Notes: generated from the letters alone by a model not told the origin. A DNA stretch of 64,000 nucleotides from Fulvimarina sp040239565 (GCF_040239565.1 NZ_JBEHWS010000012.1:62001-126000), one strand, 5' to 3'; positions 29,737-40,661 are shown, counted from the stretch's first letter. A program made the numbers and translations.

Positions 29737-29770
29737 AACGGCCCGGAAGCTCAATGCTTCCGGGCCGTTT
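29737..29770. terminator. Bidirectional rho-independent terminator
   Basis: AAACGGCCCGGAAGC (29737-29751) and GCTTCCGGGCCGTTT (29756-29770) form a near-perfect stem of 15 bp with a 4-base loop, with A-run and T-run at the two ends. It sits between the convergent fasciclin gene and gyrB and would stop both transcripts. Confidence 0.93.
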
Positions 29771-29802
29771 ATGTTGAAACAGGAAAACGCGAGCCGCTGT
29801 TC

Positions 29803-32241
<2,439 letters not shown>

Positions 32242-32566
32242 GGTTTTCCTTGCATGCTTCCAAAGGGCGGGCGCGAAAGACCTCACCCCCGGCGACGAAT
32301 CGCCGTGAGAGATGCCTTGTATATAAAGACTAAGGGCATGGTATGAAAGCCGCGAAGGCGTATGGCTTCAAGCCGTCCACGGATCGATGAGCTCGGCGCC
32401 GCACTTCTCGACATCACGGATGCTCCGGGTGGCGATCACCGCACCTAAGGACTGGCGCGGCGATTTGCGCAGGCATTACCCGAGCCCGGGCGGTCGACGC
32501 TCTGCCGTGGCCTGCCCATGTTGATGCCAGCATCCAATTCAAATCGACAATGGGCGAACTCTTTTG
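32242..32566. other. Region between gyrB and the P450 gene, with a toxin-gene remnant
   Basis: A gap of 325 bases between divergent genes. It contains the gyrB promoter side and, at 32368-32448, the end of a broken PIN-domain toxin gene described separately. Otherwise no gene is seen. Confidence 0.5.
32368..32448 (-). pseudogene. C-terminal remnant of a VapC-like PIN-domain toxin
   Basis: The minus strand reads GAVIATRSIRDVEKCGAELI then DPWTA and a stop at 32368-32370. This fits the last strand and tail of VapC-type RNase toxins, whose consensus is about VATRNVRDFEGCGVELINPW. Upstream the frame meets a stop at 32476-32478 and shows no further PIN-domain motifs, and no antitoxin gene is present. 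It is the tail of a deleted toxin-antitoxin locus between gyrB and the P450 gene. Confidence 0.65.
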
Positions 32567-33970
32567 ATGAGCAATGCAGCCGCAACACCAGACGTCTTCG
32601 ACAAACGGATTGAGCAGCCATTGCCGTTCCGCGCGCCGGCTCCGGTTCCCCATTCCGAACCGCTCGGCTTTTTCGATTTCCTGAAGACCGCGTCCCGCAA
32701 CCCGATCGAGATCTGGGGCACACGGGCGTTCAAGGAGCCGTATATCGAGGGCCGGTGGCTGGGCGTTCCGAACATCGTTGTCAACGAGCCCAAGGCAGTT
32801 CGCCATCTCCTCGTCGAGAACTCGAAGAACTACGTCATGCAGCCACTGCGACAGCGGATACTGCGCCCCTTGCTCAGAGACGGGCTGCTGACCGCGGAGG
32901 GCCAGCTCTGGAGACGAACGAGGAAAGCGATCGCGCCAATTTTCACTCCGAGGCACATCGCCGGCTTCACCGAACCGATGGCGGCCCGTTCCGAGAACGC
33001 GCGCGAACGTCTTGCGGGAATGGCCGGAAAAACGATCGACATCAGCCACGAGACGACGCTGCTGACCTTCGACATTCTGCAGGCGACGCTGTTCTCGGAC
33101 GACATCGCGTCGGAACCGAACGAATTCGCGCGATCGACCAGCGATTTCCTTGGTTCGATGGGGCGGGTCGACCCGCTCGATCTTCTTGGTGCGCCGAATT
33201 TCCTGCCGCGCATCCGGCGCCTGCGTGGACGCAAGTCGATGCTTTATTTCCGCCAGCTGATCGGCGACACGATCGAGAAGCGCAAGGACCAGCTGGACCG
33301 CGATCCGGATGGCGTTCCCGCTGATCTCCTCACGCTGCTTCTCAAAGCGGACGGGCTCTCGCGCGATGAGATCGAGGACAATATCATCACCTTCATCGGT
33401 GCCGGTCATGAAACGACCGCGCGTTCACTGGCGTGGACGCTTTATCTTCTCAGTCAGGCGCCCGAGGAACGCAGGAAGGTCGAGGACGAGATCGACACCG
33501 TCCTTCCGACACTCGATCATCCAAGCCAATATCTGGATTCACTTCCCCGCACACGGTCGGCCTTCGAGGAGGCCATGCGCCTCTATCCGCCGGCGCCATC
33601 GCTGAACCGGACCGCGCTCCAGGCAGACCAGGTTGGTAATCTGAAAATCCCGGCTGGGTCGACAGTTCTCGTCATGCCTTGGCTCATCCATCGGCACGAA
33701 ATGCTCTGGGACCGTCCGGATCACTTTATTCCGGACCGATTCATGCCGGAGAACCGGGAGGCGATAGACCGCTATCAGTATCTGCCCTTCGGCGTAGGCC
33801 CACGCGTCTGTATCGGAGCAAGCTTCGCACTTCAGGAAGCGGTCATTGCGCTTGCCATTCTCATGCGATCGCTGCGCTTCGACTACGCCGGCACTGAGCA
33901 GCCTTCAGTGGTCCAGCGGATCACCGTTCAACCGGAAAATGGTCTGCCGATGCATATCGCTCGGCGGTGA
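32567..33970 (+). CDS. Cytochrome P450
   Basis: A 467-residue P450 monooxygenase. All hallmarks are intact: the I-helix FIGAGHETTARSL near residue 280, the K-helix ExxR as FEEAMRLYP near 330, and the haem-binding loop FGVGPRVCIGASFAL near 405 with the Cys ligand. The long N-terminal part and RKAIAPIFTPRHIAGF resemble fatty-acid or terpene hydroxylases of the CYP102/CYP4-like group more than class I bacterial P450s. No membrane anchor is present, and no ferredoxin or reductase gene is adjacent, so it depends on a partner elsewhere. A TTG three bases before the ATG is in frame. Confidence 0.92.
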   Translation: MSNAAATPDVFDKRIEQPLPFRAPAPVPHSEPLGFFDFLKTASRNPIEIWGTRAFKEPYIEGRWLGVPNIVVNEPKAVRHLLVENSKNYVMQPLRQRILRPLLRDGLLTAEGQLWRRTRKAIAPIFTPRHIAGFTEPMAARSENARERLAGMAGKTIDISHETTLLTFDILQATLFSDDIASEPNEFARSTSDFLGSMGRVDPLDLLGAPNFLPRIRRLRGRKSMLYFRQLIGDTIEKRKDQLDRDPDGVPADLLTLLLKADGLSRDEIEDNIITFIGAGHETTARSLAWTLYLLSQAPEERRKVEDEIDTVLPTLDHPSQYLDSLPRTRSAFEEAMRLYPPAPSLNRTALQADQVGNLKIPAGSTVLVMPWLIHRHEMLWDRPDHFIPDRFMPENREAIDRYQYLPFGVGPRVCIGASFALQEAVIALAILMRSLRFDYAGTEQPSVVQRITVQPENGLPMHIARR

Positions 33971-34297
33971 TCGATGAAGGTCGCCAACGCCTATTTCATC
34001 AGTTTCGCGGGGCGACTTTTCGGAATGACCTTGTGTTCCTGGCAAGAAAGGCTCATATTATGCTGATCGGGATTTATGAGCCCGGGGTTTGGCTGCCGTT
34101 CCTCTCGCTTTTCCAAGAGCGAATCTGCCGTGACTTTCCCGTCGCAGCCGTTTGAACCACTCCTTTCGCCCATTCTTGTGAACGTCCGAACGAATGGCGC
34201 TGCACGTCGTAGTGTCAAATAACCTATTGCATCGTGCTGATTGCATGTTTGCAAGCCGTATCGACGATTCGGCGAAACTCTTCAGAAAGGGCTCCCT
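33971..34297. other. Leader region of the cold-shock gene
   Basis: A 327-base gap before cspA. No gene is recognised. Cold-shock genes commonly have long structured 5' leaders, and this stretch, less GC-rich than its surroundings, is a candidate, but I see no clear conserved cold-shock box. Confidence 0.4.
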
Positions 34298-34510
34298 ATG
34301 AGCCAGACCGGTACCATCAAATTCTTCAACGAGAGCAAGGGCTTCGGCTTTGTGACGCCTGACGGCGGCTCGAAGGACGTTTTCCTGCACATCTCCGCGC
34401 TCGAGCGCGCCGGCATCTCTTCGGTTCAGGAAGGTGACAAGATCACGTTCGAAACCGAGCCGGATCCGCGCGGTAAAGGCCCCAAGGCTGTGAACATCCA
34501 GCTCGCCTGA
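34298..34510 (+). CDS. cspA: Cold-shock domain protein
   Basis: A 70-residue single-domain cold-shock protein that binds single-stranded RNA and acts as an RNA chaperone. The RNA-binding motifs are GTIKFFNESKGFGFVTPDGG (RNP1 KGFGFV) and DVFLHIS (RNP2); the tail is GDKITFETEPDPRGKGPKAVNI. The start is taken at 34298 (MSQTGTIKF), with AGAAAGGG upstream. It is the first of three small genes (cspA, a Lys-rich protein, rpsU), an order seen in several Rhizobiales. A GC-rich hairpin follows its stop. Confidence 0.96.
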   Translation: MSQTGTIKFFNESKGFGFVTPDGGSKDVFLHISALERAGISSVQEGDKITFETEPDPRGKGPKAVNIQLA

Positions 34511-34521
34511 TCAAAAGAGTG

Positions 34522-34548
34522 GCGAGCCGTTCGAACGGAAGGGCTCGC
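34522..34548 (+). terminator. Hairpin after cspA
   Basis: GCGAGCC (34522-34528) pairs with GGCTCGC (34542-34548), and the loop contains the self-complementary GTTCGAAC. There is no T-run. It may stabilise the cspA message or act as a weak terminator. Confidence 0.45.
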
Positions 34549-34648
34549 ATTCTCCACGAGTTGGCAACTCTAAGCGCGCGGCAAATACGGATCGTAGCTC
34601 GGTCACGTTGGACGCGCGTTTCAATTCATGAGATAAGGACCTCAGGCC

Positions 34649-34945
34649 ATGGAAAATTCTCGTAGCGCACGCGAAAAGGCTGAGGTCGCTCTGACAGGAG
34701 CTCAGGCTCCACACCGCTCGGAGAAAGGCACCGCCGGAATTATCATTGCGGCGGAGAATGCCGAAAGACAGGCGAAAACAGAACGTCTTAAAGCGGCAAG
34801 GCTTGCTCGCCTCGAAAGCGAGGAAGTCGCAACACCGGAGCCGACTTCCAAGCGCCCCCGCCGGGCAGCTGGCGCCAAACCGGTGAAAGCCAAGACGGTT
34901 AAGAAGGCAGCTTCTTCCACGCGAAAGAAGAAAGTTGCCGTTTGA
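34649..34945 (+). CDS. Small Lys/Ala-rich protein of unknown function
   Basis: A 98-residue basic protein. The first half, SRSAREKAEVALTGAQAPHRSEKG, resembles short stress-related proteins found beside cspA/rpsU in rhizobia. The second half is an Arg/Ala/Lys-rich region (KRPRRAAGAKPVKAKTVKKAAS) of low complexity, like the tails of histone-H1-like proteins. It could bind nucleic acid, but no motif supports a specific function. A GGACCTC leader lies upstream. Presence between cspA and rpsU suggests a role in RNA or ribosome handling. Confidence 0.6.
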   Translation: MENSRSAREKAEVALTGAQAPHRSEKGTAGIIIAAENAERQAKTERLKAARLARLESEEVATPEPTSKRPRRAAGAKPVKAKTVKKAASSTRKKKVAV

Positions 34946-35039
34946 ACCTTCGGGTGTCTATGGCCGTTTTGTCGTATCGCTCCGCATTTTGTTTCCGGAA
35001 TGCGGCATTAAACACGAAGATTGAAACGAAGGAGACGTT

Positions 35040-35267
35040 TTGAAAGTCGACGTTAGAGACAACAATGTTGATCAGGCCCTGCGCGCGCTGAAGAAGAAGC
35101 TGCAGCGCGAGGGTGTTTTTCGTGAAATGAAAGCCCGCCGCTCCTACGAGAAGCCCTCGGAAGAGCGCGCTCGCCGCAAGCAGGAAGCGATCCGCCGCTC
35201 TCGCAAGCTCGCCCGCAAACAGGCCCAGCGCGAGGGACTTCTGCCGAAAACCGGCCGCGCGCGCTGA
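35040..35267 (+). CDS. rpsU: 30S ribosomal protein S21
   Basis: A 75-residue S21, a small-subunit protein at the platform near the anti-Shine-Dalgarno sequence of 16S rRNA. The sequence KVDVRDNNVDQALRALKKKL and EGVFREMKARRSYEKPSEE is standard, with an Arg/Lys-rich tail. It begins at a TTG, with a very strong GAAGGAGACG in front. This rare start for a ribosomal protein may lower its expression or make it depend on the Shine-Dalgarno contact in which S21 itself takes part. A rho-independent terminator follows. Confidence 0.95.
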   Translation: MKVDVRDNNVDQALRALKKKLQREGVFREMKARRSYEKPSEERARRKQEAIRRSRKLARKQAQREGLLPKTGRAR

Positions 35268-35328
35268 TATCGCTGTAGGTCTGTCGCAGGCCGCAACAAT
35301 TTTGTGGGCGGATCACCGCCCCCTTTCG

Positions 35329-35354
35329 ACGGCGCCCTCGCGGCGCCGTTTTTT
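35329..35354 (+). terminator. Rho-independent terminator after rpsU
   Basis: ACGGCGCC (35329-35336) and GGCGCCGT (35342-35349) with a 5-base loop are followed by a run of T. It ends the cspA-rpsU side of this region. Confidence 0.92.
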
Positions 35355-35376
35355 ATGGCCGATGGAAAAGTGCACA

Positions 35377-35393
35377 GGCTCTGCGGCAGAGCC
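35377..35393 (-). terminator. Weak hairpin after glmS
   Basis: GGCTCTG (35377-35383) and CAGAGCC (35387-35393) with a 3-base loop; reading the minus strand, CTTTT follows at some distance. A possible terminator for the glmU-glmS transcript. Confidence 0.4.
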
Positions 35394-35421
35394 AAAAGTG
35401 CTCCGCCCTTGCCAGCAGCGG

Positions 35422-37248
35422 TCATTCCACCGTGACGGATTTCGCCAGATTACGCGGCTGATCAACATCCGTCCCCATCTGCACGGCCGTGTGGTAGGCA
35501 AGCAGCTGAAGCGGGATCGAATAAACGATCGGCGTGAGAATTTCTGGCATTTCCGGCATGACGATGGTGTGCGCATCGTCGACCACCTTGGCTTCCGCAC
35601 CTTTCCGATCGGTCAGCAGGATGATGTCTCCGCCTCTCGCAGCCACCTCCTGCATGTTCGACGCCGTCTTCTCGAAGCTACGATCATGCGGCGCGATCAC
35701 GACGACTGGCATAGTGTCGTCGATGAGCGCGATCGGACCGTGCTTCAGTTCACCCGCCGCATAACCTTCGGCGTGTATGTAGCTGATTTCCTTGAGCTTT
35801 AAGGCTCCCTCGAGCGCCAATGGATAGGAAAAGCCACGTCCCAGGAAGAGCGCATGCTTCTTGGTCGACATCGTGCGCGCCAGTTGATCGATCTGGTCTT
35901 CCAGATGCAGCGCGTCGTTGACGAGGCGCGGTGCTTCCTGAAGCGTTTTGGTGAACTCCAGCTCCTGCGGATCGGAAATCCGACCACGCGCGACCCCAGC
36001 CCGGATCGCGAGCGCCGCCAGAGCCATCAGCTGGCAGGTGAAGGCCTTCGTCGAGGCAACGCCGATCTCCGGCCCAGCCAGTGTCGGAAGAACGTGATCC
36101 GACTCGCGCGCGATGGTGGACTCGTCGACATTGACGATGGCGGCGGTCTGCAAGCCTTCCGCTTTGGCGTGGCGCAGCGAGGCCAATGTGTCGGCGGTCT
36201 CGCCCGACTGGGACACAAATAGCGTCAGATCGACGTCGTCGAGAGGACTTTCCCGATAGCGGAACTCGGAGGCCACATCGAGATCGCATGCGATTCGCGC
36301 GTAACGCTCGAAGTAGTACCGGCCGACTAGAGCCGCATAAAAGCCGGTGCCACAGGCCGACAGCGCCATGCGTTTGACGGTCGAAAAATCGATCGAGGCG
36401 CTCGACGGCAGTCTTGTCTTGCCGGTTGTCAGATCGACGAAAGAACCGAGCGTGTGACCGATGACCTCCGGCTGCTCGTAAATCTCCTTCAGCATGAAAT
36501 GCCGATAATTTCCCTTATCGACATAGAAGCTCTTGCCGGAGGAGCGCTTCACCGGCCGATCGACGGGATTGCCGAGTTCGTCGAAGACGGAAATGCCTTC
36601 CTTGGTGAGAACGGCGAGATCGCCCTCCTCGAGATAGCGGATGCGATCGGTGAATGGCGAAAGCGCGATGGCATCGGAGCCGAGGAAGGTCTCGCCATTT
36701 CCGTCGCCCACGACCAGCGGAGAGCCACGCCTCGCGCCGATCAGCTGCTTGTCGTCACCGTCGAAGAGAAAGGCTAGAGAGAACGCGCCTTCGAGGCGTG
36801 CGAGCGCTTGCTGGACCGCGTCTTTCGGCGCCTGACCACGCCGAATTTCTCGCGTAACGAGATGAGCGACTGTCTCGGTGTCCGTCTGGCTTTCAAAGAC
36901 TGCGCCATCGGCTTGGAGCTCGTCACGAAGCTCGCGGTAATTCTCGATGATCCCGTTGTGAACGACCGAAAGCAATTCCGTCTGATGCGGATGGGCATTC
37001 GTCTCGCTGGGGGCCCCGTGGGTCGCCCAGCGCGTGTGGCCAATGCCGATCGTCCCGGAACGCGGATCGCCGGCAAGCTTGTTCGTCAGGTTGATCAGCT
37101 TGCCTTCGGCCCGCAGTCGGGAGAGCGAACCGTCCTCGATTGTCGCGATGCCGGCGGAGTCGTAACCGCGATATTCGAGGCGCTTCAGGCTGTCGATCAG
37201 CCGTTCCGCGACTGGTTCGGAGCTGACGATACCGATGATGCCGCACAT
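35422..37248 (-). CDS. glmS: Glucosamine-6-phosphate synthase (isomerizing)
   Basis: A 608-residue enzyme that makes glucosamine 6-phosphate from fructose 6-phosphate and glutamine, the first step toward peptidoglycan and lipopolysaccharide. The N-terminal Cys nucleophile is exposed after Met removal (MCGIIGIV), which fixes the start at 37248. The glutaminase domain includes GHTRWATHGAPSETNAHPH; two SIS domains follow (VSQSGETADTLASLRHAK near 350 and ALFLGRGFSYPLALEGALKLKE near 470); the C-terminus ends KSVTVE. glmU is upstream on the same strand. No glmS ribozyme is present, as expected outside Firmicutes. Confidence 0.97.
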   Translation of the reverse strand: MCGIIGIVSSEPVAERLIDSLKRLEYRGYDSAGIATIEDGSLSRLRAEGKLINLTNKLAGDPRSGTIGIGHTRWATHGAPSETNAHPHQTELLSVVHNGIIENYRELRDELQADGAVFESQTDTETVAHLVTREIRRGQAPKDAVQQALARLEGAFSLAFLFDGDDKQLIGARRGSPLVVGDGNGETFLGSDAIALSPFTDRIRYLEEGDLAVLTKEGISVFDELGNPVDRPVKRSSGKSFYVDKGNYRHFMLKEIYEQPEVIGHTLGSFVDLTTGKTRLPSSASIDFSTVKRMALSACGTGFYAALVGRYYFERYARIACDLDVASEFRYRESPLDDVDLTLFVSQSGETADTLASLRHAKAEGLQTAAIVNVDESTIARESDHVLPTLAGPEIGVASTKAFTCQLMALAALAIRAGVARGRISDPQELEFTKTLQEAPRLVNDALHLEDQIDQLARTMSTKKHALFLGRGFSYPLALEGALKLKEISYIHAEGYAAGELKHGPIALIDDTMPVVVIAPHDRSFEKTASNMQEVAARGGDIILLTDRKGAEAKVVDDAHTIVMPEMPEILTPIVYSIPLQLLAYHTAVQMGTDVDQPRNLAKSVTVE

Positions 37249-37428
37249 GAAGACCAACCACAGTTCGTGTTTTTCATCGAGGCAAAACGCGCCACCGGCG
37301 TGCCTCGCTTCCTGAGACTCAATAGAGCAAAGCCTGAAATCCGCACGTCACAAAGAATGAACTCGCATTACAGGGTTAAGAGCGAGCGGTGCGGGAGCCG
37401 CGCCTGTTGCCGAGAGCGCTTGGGGAGA

Positions 37429-38790
37429 TCAGCTTTGGCTCTTCTTCGCAGCCTTAGCCGCCGCGTTTCGCTCGGCGATGCGCTTGCCGAGCCCCGGCTT
37501 GTTGACCTGCCGGCCACGTCCGAGCCCCAGCGCGTCGTCCTCGACATCATCGGTGATGACGCTGCCCGAACCGATATAGGCGCCTGTTCCGATCTTCACC
37601 GGGGCGACGAGGGCGGAATTGGAGCCGATGAAAGCATTGGCGCCGATCTCGGTCAGGTGTTTCAGGGCGCCGTCGTAATTGCAGGTGATCGTGCCCGCAC
37701 CGATATTCGCGTCAGCCCCGACCTTTGCGTCGCCGATATAGCTGAGGTGATTGATCTTCGCGCCAGCCGCAATTTCCGCCTGCTTCACCTCGCAGAAATT
37801 GCCCACCTTTGACTTTTCTCCCAGATCCGCGCCGGGCCGAAGCCGCGCGAATGGGCCGATCAAAGCGCCGGATCTGATGCGCGCGCCCTCGATATGTGAA
37901 AAGCCATGGATCGCGGCATTTGCCTCGACGCGGACGCCGGGCCCGAAAATGACGTTCGGCTCAATTGTCACGTCTTCGCCGATCTCGGTATCGAAGGCGA
38001 AGTGAACACTTTTCGGGTCGATCAACGTCACACCGCTGATCATCGCGCGCTCACGTGCGACGGCCTGCCAGAGCGCTTCGACCTCGGCGAGCTCGGACCG
38101 GTTGTTGACGCCGATCGTCTCGGCCACCGGCGCCTCGATCGCGGTCACGCGGTGTCCGTGAGACCGGGCTATCGCGACGAGATCGGTCAGGTAATATTCG
38201 CCCTTTGCGTTGTCGTTTCCGATAGCGTCGAGCATTTGGAGCGCATTCGAGCCTGCAAAGGCCATGATGCCCGCATTGCAAAAGCCGATCGCCCGCTCGG
38301 CCTCGCTGGCATCCTTGTGCTCGCGGATCGCGACGAGTTCGCCGTTCTCCTCTATCAGCCGGCCATAGCCGGTCGGGTCGCTCGGCCGGAAACCGATCAC
38401 GCAGACACTGGCGCCACCTGCAAGCTCCGTGCGGGCGCGTTTCAGCGTTTCGTCCGTCAGAAGCGGTGTATCGCCGAACAGGACGACGATATCGTCGAAG
38501 CCTTCGGCGATCGCCTCGCGCGCCGCCAGCACCGCATGGCCGGTTCCAAGGCGCTCGACCTGTTCGAAGGGACGCGCGTCCGGCGCATCCTTGCGCACCG
38601 CTTCGGCAACCGTCTCCCCGTCACGTCCGACGACAACGGCAAGCCGTTCGGCGCCGGCCGCGAGTGCTGCACGCGCCACATGGCGAACGAGCGGCAGATG
38701 GCCGACTTCATGCAGGACCTTCGAGCGGGACGAGCGCATGCGCGTGCCCTCTCCAGCCGCGAGGATGATCGTGAGACAGGTGCGAGACAT
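37429..38790 (-). CDS. glmU: Bifunctional N-acetylglucosamine-1-phosphate uridyltransferase/acetyltransferase
   Basis: A 453-residue GlmU that acetylates glucosamine 1-phosphate and couples it to UTP to give UDP-GlcNAc. The pyrophosphorylase part starts LTIILAAGEGTRMRSSRSKVLHEVG, with the GxGTxMxS-x4-K motif. The left-handed beta-helix in the second half shows hexapeptide repeats, followed by FCEVKQAEI and the acetyl-transfer His region. The ATG at 38790 fits homologues. glmS follows after about 180 bases; the two steps before UDP-GlcNAc lie together, and glmM must be elsewhere. Confidence 0.97.
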   Translation of the reverse strand: MSRTCLTIILAAGEGTRMRSSRSKVLHEVGHLPLVRHVARAALAAGAERLAVVVGRDGETVAEAVRKDAPDARPFEQVERLGTGHAVLAAREAIAEGFDDIVVLFGDTPLLTDETLKRARTELAGGASVCVIGFRPSDPTGYGRLIEENGELVAIREHKDASEAERAIGFCNAGIMAFAGSNALQMLDAIGNDNAKGEYYLTDLVAIARSHGHRVTAIEAPVAETIGVNNRSELAEVEALWQAVARERAMISGVTLIDPKSVHFAFDTEIGEDVTIEPNVIFGPGVRVEANAAIHGFSHIEGARIRSGALIGPFARLRPGADLGEKSKVGNFCEVKQAEIAAGAKINHLSYIGDAKVGADANIGAGTITCNYDGALKHLTEIGANAFIGSNSALVAPVKIGTGAYIGSGSVITDDVEDDALGLGRGRQVNKPGLGKRIAERNAAAKAAKKSQS

Positions 38791-38884
38791 TGAGGTTCCG
38801 AACCGAGGAGATGAGCAAACCGGCGCCGCAGCGCCGCGCGTGGCTTCTCTCACGAAGCGGGCACTCTTGTGAAGATGAAAGCCG

Positions 38885-39625
38885 TCAACCGATGGTCTGA
38901 AGGGTCGGGAAGGTTTCGAGCAACCAGAACGACATCCACTGGATGCCGCCGGTGAGGAACAGGAAGCCCGTCACAACGAGAAGCCCGCCCATCGTCCGCT
39001 CGACGGCCTTGAGGTGACGACGAAACCCGCCGAGCCAGTTGAGAAAGGCGCCGGAAAAGGTCGCGGCCAGAATGAACGGGATGCCGAGCCCCGCCGAATA
39101 GACCGCCAGCATCATCGCGCCTTCGCCCACCGTATCGCGCGCGCCAGCAAGGCCGAGAATCGCACCGAGAACCGGGCCGATGCACGGCGTCCAGCCGAAG
39201 GCGAAGGCGAGGCCCATAAGATAGGCGCCGACTACGCCCGCCGGGCTGTCAGGGCCGCGAAAGCGCTTTTCTCGGGCAAGGAACGAGAGGCGAAAGACAC
39301 CGAGGAAATTCAGCCCCATGACGATGATGACGACGCCGGCGACGATGCCGAGCCAGCTGAGGTTCTGCCGCAGCAGGCCGCCGATCGTGCTTGCGCCCGC
39401 ACCGAGCGCGACGAAAACCGTGGTAAAACCGAGAACGAAGACGACGCTTGCGAGAAGAAGCCGGGCCTGATGGGCCGTCTCGCCCTTGGAGCCGGCCCTC
39501 AGATCATCCGCCGAGACACCGGCCATGTAGCAGAGATAGGGTGGCACGAGCGGCAGGACGCAGGGCGAGAGAAAGGACAAAGCCCCCGCCAGCAATGCGG
39601 TCGGATAAGAGAGTTCGCTCAGCAC
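38885..39625 (-). CDS. ccdA: CcdA-type cytochrome c biogenesis/thiol-reducing membrane protein
   Basis: A 246-residue membrane protein with six helices of the DsbD/CcdA family that carries electrons from cytoplasmic thioredoxin across the membrane. The motif LSFLSPCVLPLVPPYLCYMAG has the first redox Cys at the N-terminus, and FAFGWTPCIGPVLGAILGLAG near residue 140 has the second. It starts with GTG. It reduces apo-cytochrome or periplasmic thiol partners, fitting the c-type cytochrome c1 made here. Upstream lies tRNA-Lys on the opposite strand. Confidence 0.93.
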   Translation of the reverse strand: MLSELSYPTALLAGALSFLSPCVLPLVPPYLCYMAGVSADDLRAGSKGETAHQARLLLASVVFVLGFTTVFVALGAGASTIGGLLRQNLSWLGIVAGVVIIVMGLNFLGVFRLSFLAREKRFRGPDSPAGVVGAYLMGLAFAFGWTPCIGPVLGAILGLAGARDTVGEGAMMLAVYSAGLGIPFILAATFSGAFLNWLGGFRRHLKAVERTMGGLLVVTGFLFLTGGIQWMSFWLLETFPTLQTIG

Positions 39626-39884
39626 GTCACGCAGCTTTCGTTCTTCACAGGCCCGTCTGGTTCACGGCTCAGGCTGATCTTCGACGCCGAAAGCCGGAGC
39701 GTTACCTCGAGGCTGCACTCTCGGCGCTGTCCAGTCGGGTCATTCGATCGGACTTGCCGCTCTTAAACCATCGCCTCGCACGGCACCAAACGGTAAAAGC
39801 GTCGCGCCGGGCCGATTGCCGGTTGACCTTGTCAGACAGCGTTTTTATGAAGCGCCCAGAAGGCTGGGTTTCGTCCGGCCCTTC

Positions 39885-39960
<76 letters not shown>

Positions 39961-39997
39961 ACCTTTTCAAGCACTTATCGGCTCTTTCCTGCAAAGC

Positions 39998-40087
39998 CAT
40001 GTCGCATCCATGTTGCAGCGACTTCCCTTGATTTGCAGGGGTTTCCCTGTACCCTCGGCTGCTCCACGCGACATGGGGTGCGACATG
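39998..40087. repeat. Three copies of GCGACATG beside attL
   Basis: CATGTCGC (39998-40005), GCGACATG (40068-40075) and GCGACATG (40080-40087) lie within 90 bases of the left attachment repeat, one copy being inverted. Repeated short sites flanking an attachment core are usual as arm-type binding sites for a tyrosine integrase or excisionase. Confidence 0.5.
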
Positions 40088-40098
40088 AGAAGCACGAG

Positions 40099-40527
40099 AT
40101 GACAACCGATCGAATCGTTGCGACAAATCTCGAAAAAATCGATATCGACAGCGAGACTGGAACACTGACGTTCAGTTTCGAAACTGACGACGGGATCAGT
40201 GAGGTATCAATCCCTGTATGGATCATTGGCCCTCTTGGGCTTAACCTGACCTCAATAAGCAACTATCTCGCGACAGAGACTGAACTTCTTCCGGAGGCCG
40301 ATCGCGGTAGCCGCCAAGCATTTCCCGTTTCAACCATGTCGGTTCGGATATCGAAAAAACCACCATTTGACGTGGTTCTGGACATGTTTGTTCGGAACGT
40401 CGGGCGATCGAGCTACACCGTACCTCCAGAGAAATTTCCCGGTCTTGTAGAATTATTCGAAACACGGCTGAAAGACCTCCAAGAACGTATGCAGTTGTGG
40501 GAAGCAGAGCCCCCGACGAAGCAGTAG
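40099..40527 (+). CDS. Island-encoded protein of unknown function
   Basis: A 142-residue protein. No family is recognised. The first half is beta-rich and hydrophilic (GTLTFSFETDDGISEVSIPVW), the second has a hydrophobic patch (MSVRISKKPPFDVVLDMFVRN) and a charged helical C-terminus (ELFETRLKDLQERMQ). There is no signal peptide or membrane segment. The ATG at 40099 was preferred to the frame opening at 40033, which lacks a start with spacing. Its lower GC and non-chromosomal style fit a horizontally acquired gene. It is the largest gene of the island. Confidence 0.6.
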   Translation: MTTDRIVATNLEKIDIDSETGTLTFSFETDDGISEVSIPVWIIGPLGLNLTSISNYLATETELLPEADRGSRQAFPVSTMSVRISKKPPFDVVLDMFVRNVGRSSYTVPPEKFPGLVELFETRLKDLQERMQLWEAEPPTKQ

Positions 40528-40661
40528 CGCCACGCTCTATGGCGCTACACGGCACCGCGCCAACCGTACGCCCGGATCGTACGGTTCATTGGGTTTGCTG
40601 CGATATGAGGCAAACCCTCAGGTATGGTCGAAATGGCCATACCCTGTTGCCATGATGGCAA
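40524..40661. repeat. Array of five tandem inverted repeats in the island
   Basis: Five closely spaced dyads follow the island gene. They are GTAGCGCCA/TGGCGCTAC (40524-40548), AACCGTACG/CGTACGGTT (40562-40586), GGGTTTGC/GCAAACCC (40591-40617), GGTATGG/CCATACC (40621-40643) and the near-palindrome TTGCCATGATGGCAA (40647-40661). Loops range from one to eleven bases and the arms are exact. Their sequences differ, so this is not a simple repeat array. It could be a structured RNA, a replication or transfer origin, or a set of binding sites. Confidence 0.75.

Noticed and set aside
35422..37248. glmS ribozyme upstream of glmS
   Set aside because: The 180 bases between glmU and glmS show no ribozyme core; it is not expected in Proteobacteria.
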